The notes under the pieces: generated by a model | The model's database searches: none | Seen by the model: only the letters and a program-made list of their open reading frames with translations | Told to the model about the DNA's origin: nothing | Program-made: the position numbers and the translations under genes | Origin: Paenibacillus sp. SYP-B3998 | GTDB taxonomy: Bacteria; Bacillota; Bacilli; Paenibacillales; NBRC-103111 | Reading direction: 5' to 3' | DNA: 64,000 nucleotides | Assembly (NCBI RefSeq): GCF_010820665.1 | Contig: NZ_JAAIKC010000002.1 | Coordinates: 372,001-436,000 of the forward strand | Part shown: in pieces, positions 1-9,226 of the stretch | Layout: each line of letters opens with the position of its first letter | Numbering within the stretch: the first letter of the stretch is position 1

Positions 1-34
1 GAGCACGCTACTTCCGAATCCAATCATTGAAGTA

Positions 35-721
35 TTGATTGTCGAGGACGACGTGAAAATTGCCGAGATTAATCGGCGCTTCATAGAGAAGGTCGATGGC
101 TTCCATGTTATCGGCATCGCAACGGATGAGATTCAAGCCAAAGAGCAATTGGAAATTCTAACGCCAAATCTTGTTCTGCTTGATGTTTATTTCCCGAATG
201 CGAACGGTTTAGCTATGCTATCGTTCATTCGGCAGCACTATAGAGATACCGACGTCATTATGATTACTGCGGCCAAAGAGATCGATGCCATACGCGAAGC
301 GGTTCGCAGCGGAGCCTTCGATTACATCATGAAACCGCTCGTCTTTAACCGACTGCAAGAAACGCTCCTGCGTTATCTAGATTTTCAACGTGAACTGCAT
401 CGCTTGAACGAAAATGGCTCTATCAATCAAAGTGACGTCGATCGCTTACTGTCAGGTTCATCCAAAAAAGATTCCGCACCAGGCGCTGCTTTCCTGCCCA
501 AAGGCATCGACAAATTGACGCTTGTGAAAATCGTTCAAGCCATCTCCAACACGCCAGATGGCCTTACTGCCGACCAAATCGCTAAATTAATCGGGGTTAG
601 CCGTTCAACAGGTCGGCGGTATTTAGAACACCTCGTGAGCGCAGGCGATGTTTATGCCGATGTTTCCTACGGGGTCGTCGGACGACCAGAACGGGTTTAT
701 CGGAAGAAGATAACGGGTTAG
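35..721 (+). CDS. CitB/DcuR-family two-component response regulator
   Basis: The protein has an N-terminal receiver domain and a C-terminal helix-turn-helix of the CitB/DcuR/MalR type, which controls uptake of C4-dicarboxylates or citrate. Visible motifs are the acidic pair in IVEDD, the phosphoacceptor Asp in LVLLDVYFP (about residue 50) and the conserved Lys in DYIMKPL. The HTH helix lies near TADQIAKLIGVSRSTGRRY (about residues 170-195). The TTG at 35 is the first conventional start, but it cuts off the first beta strand. The frame is open upstream and reads IIEVLIVEDD, so translation probably begins further left, perhaps at a rare ATT at 26 that overlaps a TGA (28-30). That TGA could end the partner sensor kinase, which would lie outside the window. 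The family is clear; the target genes are unknown. Confidence 0.85.
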   Translation: MIVEDDVKIAEINRRFIEKVDGFHVIGIATDEIQAKEQLEILTPNLVLLDVYFPNANGLAMLSFIRQHYRDTDVIMITAAKEIDAIREAVRSGAFDYIMKPLVFNRLQETLLRYLDFQRELHRLNENGSINQSDVDRLLSGSSKKDSAPGAAFLPKGIDKLTLVKIVQAISNTPDGLTADQIAKLIGVSRSTGRRYLEHLVSAGDVYADVSYGVVGRPERVYRKKITG

Positions 722-780
722 ACACCTTTCAACTTAGGCATTCCCTCCCAATGCGCCCTAAATTTCGCGAATCTCCCACA

Positions 781-810
781 TTGAGTTTTAGGCCCTATAA
801 CGCTTATAAT
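781..810 (+). promoter_or_regulatory. Predicted sigma-A promoter of the ABC-F gene
   Basis: TTGAGT at 781-786 and a perfect TATAAT at 805-810 are separated by 18 bases, and the start codon lies about 37 bases downstream. The position between two same-strand genes supports independent transcription of the ABC-F gene. Confidence 0.6.
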
Positions 811-847
811 ATAACGAGAAAAAAGTTTATAAGAAAAGGTGTCATTC

Positions 848-2404
848 ATGAGCATATTAAACGTAGAAAGACTAAGCCACGGTTTTGGAGATCGCGCAAT
901 CTTCAACGATGTATCCTTCCGCCTACTTAAAGGAGAGCACATCGGACTCATCGGCGCAAATGGAGAAGGCAAGTCCACCTTCATGAACATCATTACAGGC
1001 AAGCTCCAGCCGGATGACGGCAAGATCGAATGGTCCAAACGGATGCGCGTTGGCTACCTCGATCAGCATGCAGTGCTTAGCAAGGGCCTAACCATTCGCG
1101 ACGTCCTGAAGGGAGCCTTCAAATACCTGTTCGATATGGAACAAGAAATGAACGACATGTATGCGAAGATGGGTGATGTCTCTGAGAAGGAGCTTGAACA
1201 GCTGCTCGAAGATGTAGGAACGATTCAAGATACATTAACAAGTCAAGATTTTTATATGATCGATGCCAAGATCGAAGAAACTGCTCGCGGGTTGGGACTT
1301 ACCGACATTGGTTTGGATAAGGACGTCAACGACCTTAGCGGTGGACAACGGACGAAGGTGTTGCTTGCCAAATTGCTGCTCGAAAAACCGGACATCCTCC
1401 TCCTCGACGAGCCAACAAACTATCTCGATGAACAGCATATCGAATGGCTGAAACGCTACTTGCAAGAATATGAGAATGCATTTATTTTAATTTCGCATGA
1501 TATTCCTTTCCTTAACAGTGTCATTAACCTGATTTACCATATGGAAAATCAAGGGCTCAACCGTTATGTTGGGGATTATGAATATTTCCAGCAGGTTCAC
1601 GAAATGAGAAAGCAGCAGCTTGAATCCGCCTATAAGCGTCAACAGCAGGAAATCGCTGATTTGAAAGACTTCGTAGCCCGTAACAAAGCAAGTGTAGCAA
1701 CGCGGAACATGGCAATGTCCAGACAAAAGAAACTCGACAAGATGGATGTCATTGAGCTCGCTAAAGAAAAACCGAAGCCACAGTTCAACTTCAAGGAAGG
1801 CAGAACCTCCGGCAAGCTGATTTTTGAAGCTACGAATCTCGTTATTGGCTATGAGGATCCTTTATCAAGACCACTCAATCTCCGAATGGAGCGCGGTCAA
1901 AAAATCGCCCTTGTTGGGGCGAACGGGATCGGTAAAACGACGCTGTTACGGAGTATATTAGGCGAAATTAAGGCTTTGTCCGGCTCCATTCAGCTTGGCG
2001 AGAACCAGCAAATTGGCTACTTTGAGCAGGAAATGAAAGAAACAAATTATAATACTTGTATCGAGGAAGTATGGAAGGAGTTCCCTTCCTACTCACAATT
2101 CGAGGTACGTGCAGCACTCGCCAAATGCGGCCTTACAACCAAGCATATCGAGAGTAAAATTGCTGTGCTTAGCGGCGGTGAGAAGGCGAAAGTGCGTCTC
2201 TGTAAGCTCATCAACCGCGATACAAACTTACTCGTATTCGATGAGCCTACCAACCATTTAGATGTGGATGCTAAGGATGAGCTGAAGCGTGCTCTCAAGG
2301 CCTACAAAGGCAGTATTCTGCTGATTTCCCACGAACCTGAATTTTATCGCGATGTTGTTACAGATATATGGAATTGTGAATCATGGACGACAAAGGTATT
2401 TTAA
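848..2404 (+). CDS. ABC-F family ATPase (ribosome-associated type)
   Basis: This is a soluble duplicated ATPase with no membrane segment, typical of ABC-F proteins that bind the ribosomal E site and ease stalled translation or give antibiotic protection. The first cassette has GANGEGKST, LSGGQ and ILLLDEPTNYLD. A charged linker (about residues 235-310) follows. The second cassette has GANGIGKTT, LSGGE and LLVFDEPTNHLD. The length (about 518 aa) and the N-terminal SILNVERLSHGFGDRAIF resemble the Bacillales YkpA/YbiT-like branch rather than the Vga or Msr resistance groups. ATG 848 is preferred to GTG 839 because AAAAGG sits 8 bases before it. It is monocistronic, with its own promoter and a downstream hairpin. 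Subfamily placement is by eye only. Confidence 0.9.
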   Translation: MSILNVERLSHGFGDRAIFNDVSFRLLKGEHIGLIGANGEGKSTFMNIITGKLQPDDGKIEWSKRMRVGYLDQHAVLSKGLTIRDVLKGAFKYLFDMEQEMNDMYAKMGDVSEKELEQLLEDVGTIQDTLTSQDFYMIDAKIEETARGLGLTDIGLDKDVNDLSGGQRTKVLLAKLLLEKPDILLLDEPTNYLDEQHIEWLKRYLQEYENAFILISHDIPFLNSVINLIYHMENQGLNRYVGDYEYFQQVHEMRKQQLESAYKRQQQEIADLKDFVARNKASVATRNMAMSRQKKLDKMDVIELAKEKPKPQFNFKEGRTSGKLIFEATNLVIGYEDPLSRPLNLRMERGQKIALVGANGIGKTTLLRSILGEIKALSGSIQLGENQQIGYFEQEMKETNYNTCIEEVWKEFPSYSQFEVRAALAKCGLTTKHIESKIAVLSGGEKAKVRLCKLINRDTNLLVFDEPTNHLDVDAKDELKRALKAYKGSILLISHEPEFYRDVVTDIWNCESWTTKVF

Positions 2405-2436
2405 ATGACAGCCTTCGATAAACTGCGCAATTAAAC

Positions 2437-2490
2437 AGGCGTCTCTTCTTATGAGAATTTTCATTCCCAAGGAAGAGGCGCCTATTGTAT
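2437..2490. terminator. Bidirectional terminator hairpin
   Basis: AGGCGTCTCTTC (2437-2448) pairs with GAAGAGGCGCCT (2472-2483), with one mismatch and a 23-base loop. It lies between the convergent ABC-F and esterase genes. Confidence 0.65.
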
Positions 2491-2509
2491 ACATTTTCGA
2501 GTCCTAAGC

Positions 2510-3469
2510 TCAGAGCTTCAACATAAATTGAAGCTGTCTATCGTCATATCCCGGCAAATGTTCATGACCGAAATCAGGGAAGATCTCCAATTGTTTATTC
2601 GCCTTGATTTTGTTGTAAGCCGCAAACTGCGTCGAAGGCGGGCATATGGTATCGCTAAGACCGACCGCCATCAACACTTCCCCTTGAATGCGCTCCGCAA
2701 GGTGTTGAATGTCGATGTAGCCTAGCTTAAGGAACGTTTCCTTTTCATGCTTATGCTGCGGATCAAACTTACGGAAGTAATCCTTCAGCTCTACGTAAGC
2801 ATCCTTGGCCAGATCCATCTCCCAGACGCGCTGATAGTCGCTGAGGAAAGGATAAACAGAGGATAACCGCTTAATCCGAGGTTCTAAGGCCGCACAGGCA
2901 ATAGTCAGAGCTCCACCTTGTGAGACGCCCATAGCCCCAACACGCTCCGGGTCCACCTCTGGCATATTCATTGCAATACTTGCCAGCTGTGCGGTGTCGA
3001 GGAAGATTTGCCGAAACAGCAGCTGGTCCGGGTGATCATCCAATCCACGAATAATATGACCGTTCAACGTATTTCCTTTGATCCCACCTACATCTTCTGA
3101 GCCTCCCCCTTGTCCGCGACAATCCATGGCAAACACGGAAAAACCAAGAGATACATAGGCTAATTTGTTGGTCCAGTCTCCCGAATTATTTGAATATCCA
3201 TGAAATTGAACAACTGCCGGGTGCGGTGTCTTCACGTGGTTCGGTCGGATGTATTTCGCATGAATACGAGCGCCGCCTACACCTGTGAAATAAAGATCAA
3301 AGCAATCCGCATAAGGCACATGAAATTGGCTTGGTCGAAGTTCAATTTGAGCATCAACGGCTCTCATTTCTGCGATTGCGCGATCCCAGTAAGCATCGAA
3401 GTCATCTGGACGTGGATTGCGCCCTTCATAAGTCACAAGCTTATCTAACGAAAGATCAAATAATGGCAT
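2510..3469 (-). CDS. CE7 acetyl xylan esterase / cephalosporin-C deacetylase
   Basis: This is a cytoplasmic alpha/beta hydrolase that removes acetyl groups from small acetylated sugars. At 319 aa it has the usual CE7 length, and the family opening TYEGRNPRPDDFD is present. The oxyanion region is HGYSNNSGDW, the RGQGG signature sits at about 118-122, and the nucleophile elbow is GVSQGG with Ser183. Asp273 (GLSD) and His302 (FGHEH) complete the triad, spaced as in known CE7 enzymes. There is no signal peptide, so the substrates are probably imported oligosaccharides. A GGGGGT ribosome site precedes the ATG. It lies 23 bases after the 551-aa gene and is probably co-transcribed with it under the operator at 5217. 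B. subtilis Cah is the closest known relative by recall. Confidence 0.92.
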   Translation of the reverse strand: MPLFDLSLDKLVTYEGRNPRPDDFDAYWDRAIAEMRAVDAQIELRPSQFHVPYADCFDLYFTGVGGARIHAKYIRPNHVKTPHPAVVQFHGYSNNSGDWTNKLAYVSLGFSVFAMDCRGQGGGSEDVGGIKGNTLNGHIIRGLDDHPDQLLFRQIFLDTAQLASIAMNMPEVDPERVGAMGVSQGGALTIACAALEPRIKRLSSVYPFLSDYQRVWEMDLAKDAYVELKDYFRKFDPQHKHEKETFLKLGYIDIQHLAERIQGEVLMAVGLSDTICPPSTQFAAYNKIKANKQLEIFPDFGHEHLPGYDDRQLQFMLKL

Positions 3470-3492
3470 CTGAGCAACCCCCTTTTGCTAAT

Positions 3493-5148
3493 TTATGAGA
3501 CTGTATAGTCATTAAAATCAATCTCCTTACCGTTCACAAATCTAGTAATATTCCCCACTTCATCTATCATAAACGCAATCTTTTCACCTTGTAAAGTTGT
3601 ATATGTAAGTGCCTGTCCAACTTCGCCCGACTGGGCATAAATTGGCTGCTGCTGACGCATAGCATCCGCGAACTGATTCAGATCGATAATCCCTCTCGTT
3701 TGGGCATTTACAATATCCGTACACGCCAGAATGATTGCATTCGTTCTGCCCGAACTTTTAATGACAGAACGATCTGCCAGCACTTCTCGTCGATAGGGCT
3801 GCTGCACGTAAACAGCCATAAAGACATTACCACATCGGCCATAAAGTGCTTGTGGCTCTTCGATCCACTCCCCCTGCGGTAAGCAACCAATAATCTCATC
3901 GGGTTGTTCCGCTGGAATTTGATATCTTGCAACGACGACGTTGGGGTGAAAGAGAACTTCTGAAAATTCACTCTGATGGCGTAAATCCCCCTCCGCATAC
4001 CACTTTCCCGGATGGAAAAAGAAAGCTCGATTTACACCTTCAACTGCGGTGATTGGCAGTGTCACATCCCAGCGATGCTGTTCGTTGTCAAATTCCAATG
4101 CACGTTCCCAAACGCCGCCAATAGCATAGTTCTCTGTGATATACACATAGCTGTGCAGACAGTCCTTTCCATATTCGGCAAGAGCAGCAGGAGGCGGTAT
4201 GAGCCGTTTTACTTCGACAGGGATTGCGCGATTAAGGGCAGTTGATCTTGCCAGAGCCGGCGCTTCGTAGGACAAGAATCCAGCATATTCTGTACGCGGC
4301 ATGTCCTCAGGTAAAGTGAAATCGCCGAATTGAACATAATCAAACAGCACATTTTTATCTTGTGGAATATCGTGAGGCCAGCCTCGGGAATGGGCGCCAA
4401 CCCAGGCCCCCTGCAAATAATACGTTGAGCGAACATGCCATAAGTAATCAAGCATTTGCGCCAAGGCAGTTTTAATCTCCGCATGCTCAGTTAGCTCCCA
4501 AGCACAAGTAAAGGCTTGAACCCAATGCCAAAACCAGGGTAAGCCTCCATACTCCGACATCCCCATGGCAGTGATACGTTCCAACGTCAGGCATAAACTT
4601 TGGTACCCATCCTCCAGTAACTTCTGATCTTGATAAAACTGTCCAAGAATCAGCTTCGTAGCCGTATACTTTGCCTCATGATGATGATAATGCTCGAGCG
4701 GCTTCCTATAGAAATCGCTGCGATAAATATGTAGCAACGCAATCTCAAAGGACACACGCAGAGGCTCGCTAAAAACATGACGATACCGCTCATAAAAGTA
4801 AACCATTAGACTTCCCATAAGCTCAACCGGTAAGGTATTGATCGGAGCTTCTTGCGGGGTAGGCCGAAGATGCAGCGGCCAATGCCCATAAGTCGAGCTT
4901 ATTGGGTTTTGGTCCTGCAGTTCCAACACCTTCATTAGAAGAGATTCAGCTTTGGTCTTCGCAGAATCTGCATCAATAAAAATTGTTAATTGTTCATCTA
5001 ACGAGCCCACAAATAAATAAGAAGCATAGTAAAAGTTATCCCGTATATCATGTTCGAACAATAACCCAGAACGAAGCAGTGGCTGCTCGAAAGCTTTTCG
5101 GGCAATTTTCCCGATGATTTCTTGCTTTCTCTGATGTAGATCTAACAT
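3493..5148 (-). CDS. Uncharacterised 551-aa protein, possible polysaccharide-active toroid/beta-sandwich protein
   Basis: I do not recognise a named family. The first 250 residues are helical and rich in aromatic residues (for example GGLPWFWHWVQAF and GAWVGAHSRGWPHD). The second half has beta-strand character. This layout recalls heparinase II/III-like and other alpha/alpha-toroid lyases, but that is a structural guess. There is no signal peptide or membrane segment, so it is probably cytoplasmic. The start is ATG 5148 after GGGGATG. It is the first gene of a two-gene operon with the CE7 esterase, preceded by a LacI-type operator matching the one before the lacI/GH88 operon. The context therefore suggests breakdown of acetylated or uronic-acid-containing oligosaccharides. 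The function is unproven. Confidence 0.7.
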   Translation of the reverse strand: MLDLHQRKQEIIGKIARKAFEQPLLRSGLLFEHDIRDNFYYASYLFVGSLDEQLTIFIDADSAKTKAESLLMKVLELQDQNPISSTYGHWPLHLRPTPQEAPINTLPVELMGSLMVYFYERYRHVFSEPLRVSFEIALLHIYRSDFYRKPLEHYHHHEAKYTATKLILGQFYQDQKLLEDGYQSLCLTLERITAMGMSEYGGLPWFWHWVQAFTCAWELTEHAEIKTALAQMLDYLWHVRSTYYLQGAWVGAHSRGWPHDIPQDKNVLFDYVQFGDFTLPEDMPRTEYAGFLSYEAPALARSTALNRAIPVEVKRLIPPPAALAEYGKDCLHSYVYITENYAIGGVWERALEFDNEQHRWDVTLPITAVEGVNRAFFFHPGKWYAEGDLRHQSEFSEVLFHPNVVVARYQIPAEQPDEIIGCLPQGEWIEEPQALYGRCGNVFMAVYVQQPYRREVLADRSVIKSSGRTNAIILACTDIVNAQTRGIIDLNQFADAMRQQQPIYAQSGEVGQALTYTTLQGEKIAFMIDEVGNITRFVNGKEIDFNDYTVS

Positions 5149-5216
5149 TTTTTCATCCCCTTAAGTAAAAATACAGCGGCATAACAACCTTCTAGTAATC
5201 CCTGTAATCGCTATAA

Positions 5217-5230
5217 TTGAAACGTTTAAA
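5217..5230. promoter_or_regulatory. Candidate LacI-family operator
   Basis: TTGAAACGTTTAAA lies about 70 bases before the 551-aa gene. It shares TTGAAACGTTTAA with the site at 16515-16528 upstream of the lacI gene in this window. It could instead be a weak catabolite response element, since those share the AACGTT core. Confidence 0.5.
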
Positions 5231-5298
5231 TTTATTTTAAAGGTTAACCTCTCTTGCGTCAATGCGAGCCCTTTCTATCTTTTGCCAAATATTAGTGG

Positions 5299-5327
5299 TT
5301 GATTACACTTGTATTTTCTTATAAAAT
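5299..5327 (+). promoter_or_regulatory. Possible sigma-A promoter of metNIQ
   Basis: TTGATT (5299-5304) and TAAAAT (5322-5327) are 17 bases apart, about 45-60 bases before metN. No S-box (SAM riboswitch) signature is visible in this leader, although such riboswitches are common before methionine genes in Firmicutes. Confidence 0.4.
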
Positions 5328-5372
5328 AACCTACCGTCGGCCAAAATATAAAATCATGAAATTTGCCAAGGA

Positions 5373-6413
5373 ATGGAGGTCCTCATCCTGATTCATATCG
5401 AACATTTGGAAAAGATATATGAGAATGTTCCTGGACGCGTTCCGGCCATTCAAAAGATTCATCTACATATCAATCGAGGCGAAATTTTTGGCATCATCGG
5501 TCATTCTGGTGCTGGTAAAAGCACCTTGCTTCGTTGTGTAAACATGCTGGAGCGGCCATCTTCCGGTACCATTCAGATTGACGGAGAAGAAATGACACGC
5601 CTCGATGCAAGACAGTTGCAGACGAAACGCCGTAAAATCGGGATGATTTTCCAGCATTTCAACCTACTTTCTTCCGCGACGGTTGCGGATAACATTGCAT
5701 TTCCTTTGAAGCTTGCGGGGATGGCGACATCGGTCATTGGAACACGCATAAAGGAATTGCTTGAGTTAGTCGGTCTGCAGGAACATGCGCATAAATTTCC
5801 AAATCAGCTTTCTGGCGGACAAAAACAGCGGGTCGGCATCGCAAGAGCACTTGCTAATCATCCCGATATTCTACTTTGTGATGAGGCCACTTCCGCACTC
5901 GATCCGCAGACAACGAACTCGATCCTATCGTTACTTCTTGATATTAATAAGAAGCTAGGGATTACTATCCTGCTGATTACACACGAAATGCAAGTAATTC
6001 GCGCGATATGCGATCGGGTAGCTGTTATGGAAAACGGTCAAATCGTTGAAACGGGTAATGTCCTTGATGTTTTCTTAAAGCCGCAGCACGCGGTAACAAA
6101 AGATTTCGTTGGCCAAGTCTCAGACTTTGGATCTAGCCACGAAGAGGACGACTCCATACTGCGAACTTCACCTCGTGGAAAGCTGATTCGTATTACTTAC
6201 ATTGGCGCGAAAACCTATGAGCCCATCCTGTTTCAAATTGTGAAGTCAACACAAGTTTCTTTCGCTATCCTGCAGGGAACGATCTCTTCAATGAAGCATG
6301 TACCCTACGGACAGCTTGTCGTTGAATTGACCGGTGGCGATTCACATGAGATCGATGCCGTTATTACGAGGCTGAAGCAGGAAGGAATTGATGTGGAGGT
6401 AATCACCCCATGA
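5373..6413 (+). CDS. metN: Methionine importer ATP-binding protein MetN
   Basis: This is the ATPase subunit of the MetNIQ ABC importer for methionine at the cytoplasmic membrane. Walker A is GHSGAGKST, the signature is LSGGQ, Walker B is ILLCDEATSALD, and the switch His lies in LLITHEM. Residues from about 265 to the end form the C-terminal NIL/ACT-like domain that senses methionine and inhibits transport, so the full-length form is present. The ATG at 5373 has no properly spaced ribosome site. A GGAGG at 5375-5379 lies 8 bases before an in-frame CTG (5388), and starting there gives the typical N-terminus MIHIEHLEKIY, so a CTG start is likely. Its stop overlaps the metI ATG (ATGA), which shows coupling. 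Confidence 0.95.
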   Translation: MEVLILIHIEHLEKIYENVPGRVPAIQKIHLHINRGEIFGIIGHSGAGKSTLLRCVNMLERPSSGTIQIDGEEMTRLDARQLQTKRRKIGMIFQHFNLLSSATVADNIAFPLKLAGMATSVIGTRIKELLELVGLQEHAHKFPNQLSGGQKQRVGIARALANHPDILLCDEATSALDPQTTNSILSLLLDINKKLGITILLITHEMQVIRAICDRVAVMENGQIVETGNVLDVFLKPQHAVTKDFVGQVSDFGSSHEEDDSILRTSPRGKLIRITYIGAKTYEPILFQIVKSTQVSFAILQGTISSMKHVPYGQLVVELTGGDSHEIDAVITRLKQEGIDVEVITP

Positions 6414-7072
6414 ACATGACTTGGGATATAAACTGGTCTGAAATCAGTAAAGCCACAGGAGATACCCTAGTGATGCTCGGATGGTCGCTGCTGTTCACCA
6501 TCGTTATTGGCATGGCTCTAGGCATTATTCTGTTCCTGACTTCTAGAGGCCAGCTGCTGCAAAACTTGCCCTTCTATGGGGTCCTTTCACTCGTCGTCAA
6601 TATCTTGCGTTCCGTTCCGTTCGTTATCTTAATGATTTCGGTCTTTCCAATTACGAAGGTGCTCGTTCATACGACTATCGGCGTGAAAGGGGCAATCCCC
6701 CCCTTAATCATTGCCGCCGCGCCGTTTCTAGCGCGGCTCGTAGAATCTGCGCTTCGTGAAATCGAGAGCGGAGTCATTGAAGCCGCGCAATCCATGGGCG
6801 CAACCCCATGGCAAATCGTCTGGCGCGTCCTACTGCCGGAAGCGCGCCCGGGTCTCATCTCAGCCGTCACCGTGACGGCTGTCGCCCTGCTTTCCTACTC
6901 TGCCATGTCTGGCGTTGTCGGTGGGGGAGGACTCGGAGATTTAGCGCTCCGCTATGGTTACATGCGATTCCGCACCGATATTATGATTGTGACCGTCATC
7001 ATCCTAGTTGTACTCGTTCAAGTACTACAAACCGTCGGTGATCGACTCGTCACAAGATTTAATAAAAAATAA
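6410..7072 (+). CDS. metI: Methionine importer permease MetI
   Basis: This is a 220-aa inner-membrane permease with about five hydrophobic segments. The EAA loop that contacts MetN is visible as EAAQSMGATPWQIVWRV (about residues 123-140). The length and the closing GGGGLGDLALRYGYMRF are typical of MetI. It overlaps metN by four bases and is followed 21 bases later by metQ, so the three genes form one operon that brings methionine into the cell. Confidence 0.95.
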   Translation: MNMTWDINWSEISKATGDTLVMLGWSLLFTIVIGMALGIILFLTSRGQLLQNLPFYGVLSLVVNILRSVPFVILMISVFPITKVLVHTTIGVKGAIPPLIIAAAPFLARLVESALREIESGVIEAAQSMGATPWQIVWRVLLPEARPGLISAVTVTAVALLSYSAMSGVVGGGGLGDLALRYGYMRFRTDIMIVTVIILVVLVQVLQTVGDRLVTRFNKK

Positions 7073-7093
7073 AGAAATAGGAGAGAAACCAAC

Positions 7094-7957
7094 ATGAAAA
7101 AAATTACAGTATCTCTTGTCGCTTTGTTCCTTATGTTTGCTTTGACAGCTTGTGGACAAAAACCGGCACAAAGTCCTTCCCCTGCTGCAAGCGCAGCCCC
7201 AGCCCCAGCCGCATCGGCAACTCCAGCCGCGGCCAAAGAAGTTACCCTTAAAGTCGGCGCATCCTCTGTCCCACACGCGGAAATTTTGAACGCAGTTAAG
7301 GCCCAATTAAAAACACAAGGCGTCAACCTTGAGGTTATCGAGTTTAACGATTATGTGCAGCCTAACGTACAAGTGTTTGAAAAACAGCTGGACGCTAACT
7401 TCTTCCAGCATCAGCCTTACCTTGATCAATTCAATACAGACAAAAACGAAAACCTGGTGAAAGTCGTTAGCGTACATATTGAGCCTTTCGGCGCGTACTC
7501 CCAAAAAGTAAAATCCGCAGCCGAATTGAAAGATGGCGCATCTGTTGCAATCCCTAACGATCCATCCAATGCTGGTCGCGCACTTGCGCTTATGGAAAAA
7601 AATGGACTAATCAAGCTGAAAGACGGCGTTGGAATTAAGGGTACAGTTAAAGATGTTGTAGAAAACAACAAAAAACTGCAAATTAAAGAGCTAGACCCAG
7701 CTATGCTGCCGCGCACTATCGGCGAATTCGATCTTGCGCTGATCAACACAAACTACGCGCTACAAGCGAATTTAATGCCAACCAAAGACGCCCTTTTCAT
7801 CGAGGATAAAAACTCTCCTTACGCGAACATCCTTGTCTCCCGTCCGGATAACAAAGATGCCGAAGCGATGCAAAAACTGGCAAAGGCGCTAAACTCCGCT
7901 GACGCAAAAAAATTCATTGAAGACAAATATAAAGGTGCGATTGTACCTGCATTTTAA
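7094..7957 (+). CDS. metQ: Methionine-binding lipoprotein MetQ
   Basis: This is the extracellular substrate-binding lipoprotein of the MetNIQ importer. The signal peptide ends in a lipobox (LTAC, Cys20), and a low-complexity Ala/Pro/Ser linker (about residues 25-48) follows. The NlpA/MetQ fold then begins at VTLKVGASSVPHAEIL. Family marks include FFQHQPYLDQFN and PNDPSNAGRALALME. A GGAGAG ribosome site precedes the ATG. It closes the operon before a clear terminator. The Ala/Pro linker is longer than usual but probably only tethers the domain. Confidence 0.95.
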   Translation: MKKITVSLVALFLMFALTACGQKPAQSPSPAASAAPAPAASATPAAAKEVTLKVGASSVPHAEILNAVKAQLKTQGVNLEVIEFNDYVQPNVQVFEKQLDANFFQHQPYLDQFNTDKNENLVKVVSVHIEPFGAYSQKVKSAAELKDGASVAIPNDPSNAGRALALMEKNGLIKLKDGVGIKGTVKDVVENNKKLQIKELDPAMLPRTIGEFDLALINTNYALQANLMPTKDALFIEDKNSPYANILVSRPDNKDAEAMQKLAKALNSADAKKFIEDKYKGAIVPAF

Positions 7958-7965
7958 GACCTCAC

Positions 7966-8004
7966 AGAGAGCCCCAGTCACTTGTACTGAGGCTCTTTCT
8001 TATT
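7966..8004 (+). terminator. Terminator of metNIQ
   Basis: AGAGCCCCAGT (7968-7978) pairs with ACTGAGGCTCT (7986-7996) with one mismatch, followed by TTTCTTATTT. Confidence 0.8.
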
Positions 8005-8057
8005 TCGTAACGATACAAGCCAGTACGCTCAAGTATTGATCTATATCGCCATGAAGC

Positions 8058-8087
8058 AAAAAAACCTAACGGTCAGCCGTTAGGTTT
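8058..8087 (-). terminator. Terminator of ald
   Basis: AAACCTAACGG and CCGTTAGGTTT form a perfect 11-bp stem around TCAG (8062-8087). The A-run on the plus strand gives a seven-T tract on the minus strand. Confidence 0.85.
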
Positions 8088-8110
8088 CTATTATTATAAC
8101 CAGTCTTATT

Positions 8111-9226
8111 TTATTGTAAGAGAGAGTAAATATCCGTGTGCGCGTAGCCGTGGGCCTCAGCTACCGCCTGATAAGACACCTGGCCGCCTACCACATTAAT
8201 GCCTTTGGCGATCGCTTTGTTTTCCATAGCAGCACGAACGTACCCTTTGTTAGCGATTTGTAAACCATATGGGGTAGTTACATTCGTCAATGCGAGTGTT
8301 GAAGTCCGTGCGACAGCTCCCGGCATATTAGCAACCGCGTAATGAATAACGCCGTGCTTCAGGTAAGTAGGTTGATCATGGGTCGTAATCCGGTCAATTG
8401 TCTCAATGGAGCCGCCTTGATCTATCGCTACATCGACGATGACTGAGCCTGGGCTCATCGCCTGTACCATCTCTTCTGTTACCAGACGAGGAGCTCTCGC
8501 TCCTGGAATGAGCACGGCACCTACGACTAGATCAGCGCGGCGCACAACTTCTGCGATATTGTACGGATTCGACATGACTGTTTTCACGCGTCCTTGGAAT
8601 TGATCGTCCAATTGACGCAGTCGGTCTGGGTTCAGGTCCACGATCGTAACATCAGCGCCAAGTCCAGCTGCCATTTTCGCTGCGTTGGTGCCTACGATAC
8701 CGCCACCGATTACTGCGACCTTAGCAGGCTCCACGCCTGGTACTCCACTCAGTAAAATCCCTTTGCCGCCATGCGCTTTCTCTAAAAAGTGAGCACCGAT
8801 CTGGATGGACATACGGCCAGCTACTTCGCTCATTGGCGTGAGAAGTGGCAGGCTGCCATTGTCCAGTTGAATGGTTTCATAGGCAATCGCAGTTACTTTT
8901 TTCTCAACTAATGCATGTGTTAGTTCTGCTTCAGGGGCTAAATGGAGATAGGTATATAAAATTAAGCCTTCATGAAAATAATCATACTCTTTCGGAAGCG
9001 GTTCTTTTACTTTGACAACCATTTCTGCGGCCCATACTTCAGCAGCAGTCGCTACAATTGTTGCTCCAGCTTGTTTATAATCCTCATCGGTGAATCCGAT
9101 GCTGTGTCCAGCCTGTGTTTCTACTTTTACATTGTGACCTGCTTTCGTGTAAGAAAGCACCGAACTCGGCGTCATTCCAACGCGGTACTCATTATTTTTA
9201 ATTTCCTTAGGAACGCCAATAATCAT
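8111..9226 (-). CDS. ald: Alanine dehydrogenase
   Basis: This is an NAD-dependent enzyme that interconverts L-alanine and pyruvate plus ammonia. It serves alanine catabolism, and in Bacillales also sporulation and germination. At 371 aa it has the standard length. [20 protein letters not shown] is the family N-terminus, Lys and His substrate residues lie in [10 protein letters not shown] and TYLHLAPE, and the NAD fold is [19 protein letters not shown] (about residues 170-190). GGGAG precedes the ATG. It lies 118 bases downstream of a PucR-family regulator on the same strand. In B. subtilis the PucR-type activator AdeR switches on ald, so the pairing implies the same control here. Confidence 0.96.
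   Translation of the reverse strand: MIIGVPKEIKNNEYRVGMTPSSVLSYTKAGHNVKVETQAGHSIGFTDEDYKQAGATIVATAAEVWAAEMVVKVKEPLPKEYDYFHEGLILYTYLHLAPEAELTHALVEKKVTAIAYETIQLDNGSLPLLTPMSEVAGRMSIQIGAHFLEKAHGGKGILLSGVPGVEPAKVAVIGGGIVGTNAAKMAAGLGADVTIVDLNPDRLRQLDDQFQGRVKTVMSNPYNIAEVVRRADLVVGAVLIPGARAPRLVTEEMVQAMSPGSVIVDVAIDQGGSIETIDRITTHDQPTYLKHGVIHYAVANMPGAVARTSTLALTNVTTPYGLQIANKGYVRAAMENKAIAKGINVVGGQVSYQAVAEAHGYAHTDIYSLLQ

Noticed and set aside
718..1038. Minus-strand open frames inside the ABC-F gene and similar frames inside other long genes
   Set aside because: They lack ribosome sites and lie entirely over strong coding sequence on the other strand.
5231..5372. SAM riboswitch before metN
   Set aside because: The conserved S-box core sequences and stems are absent from the leader.
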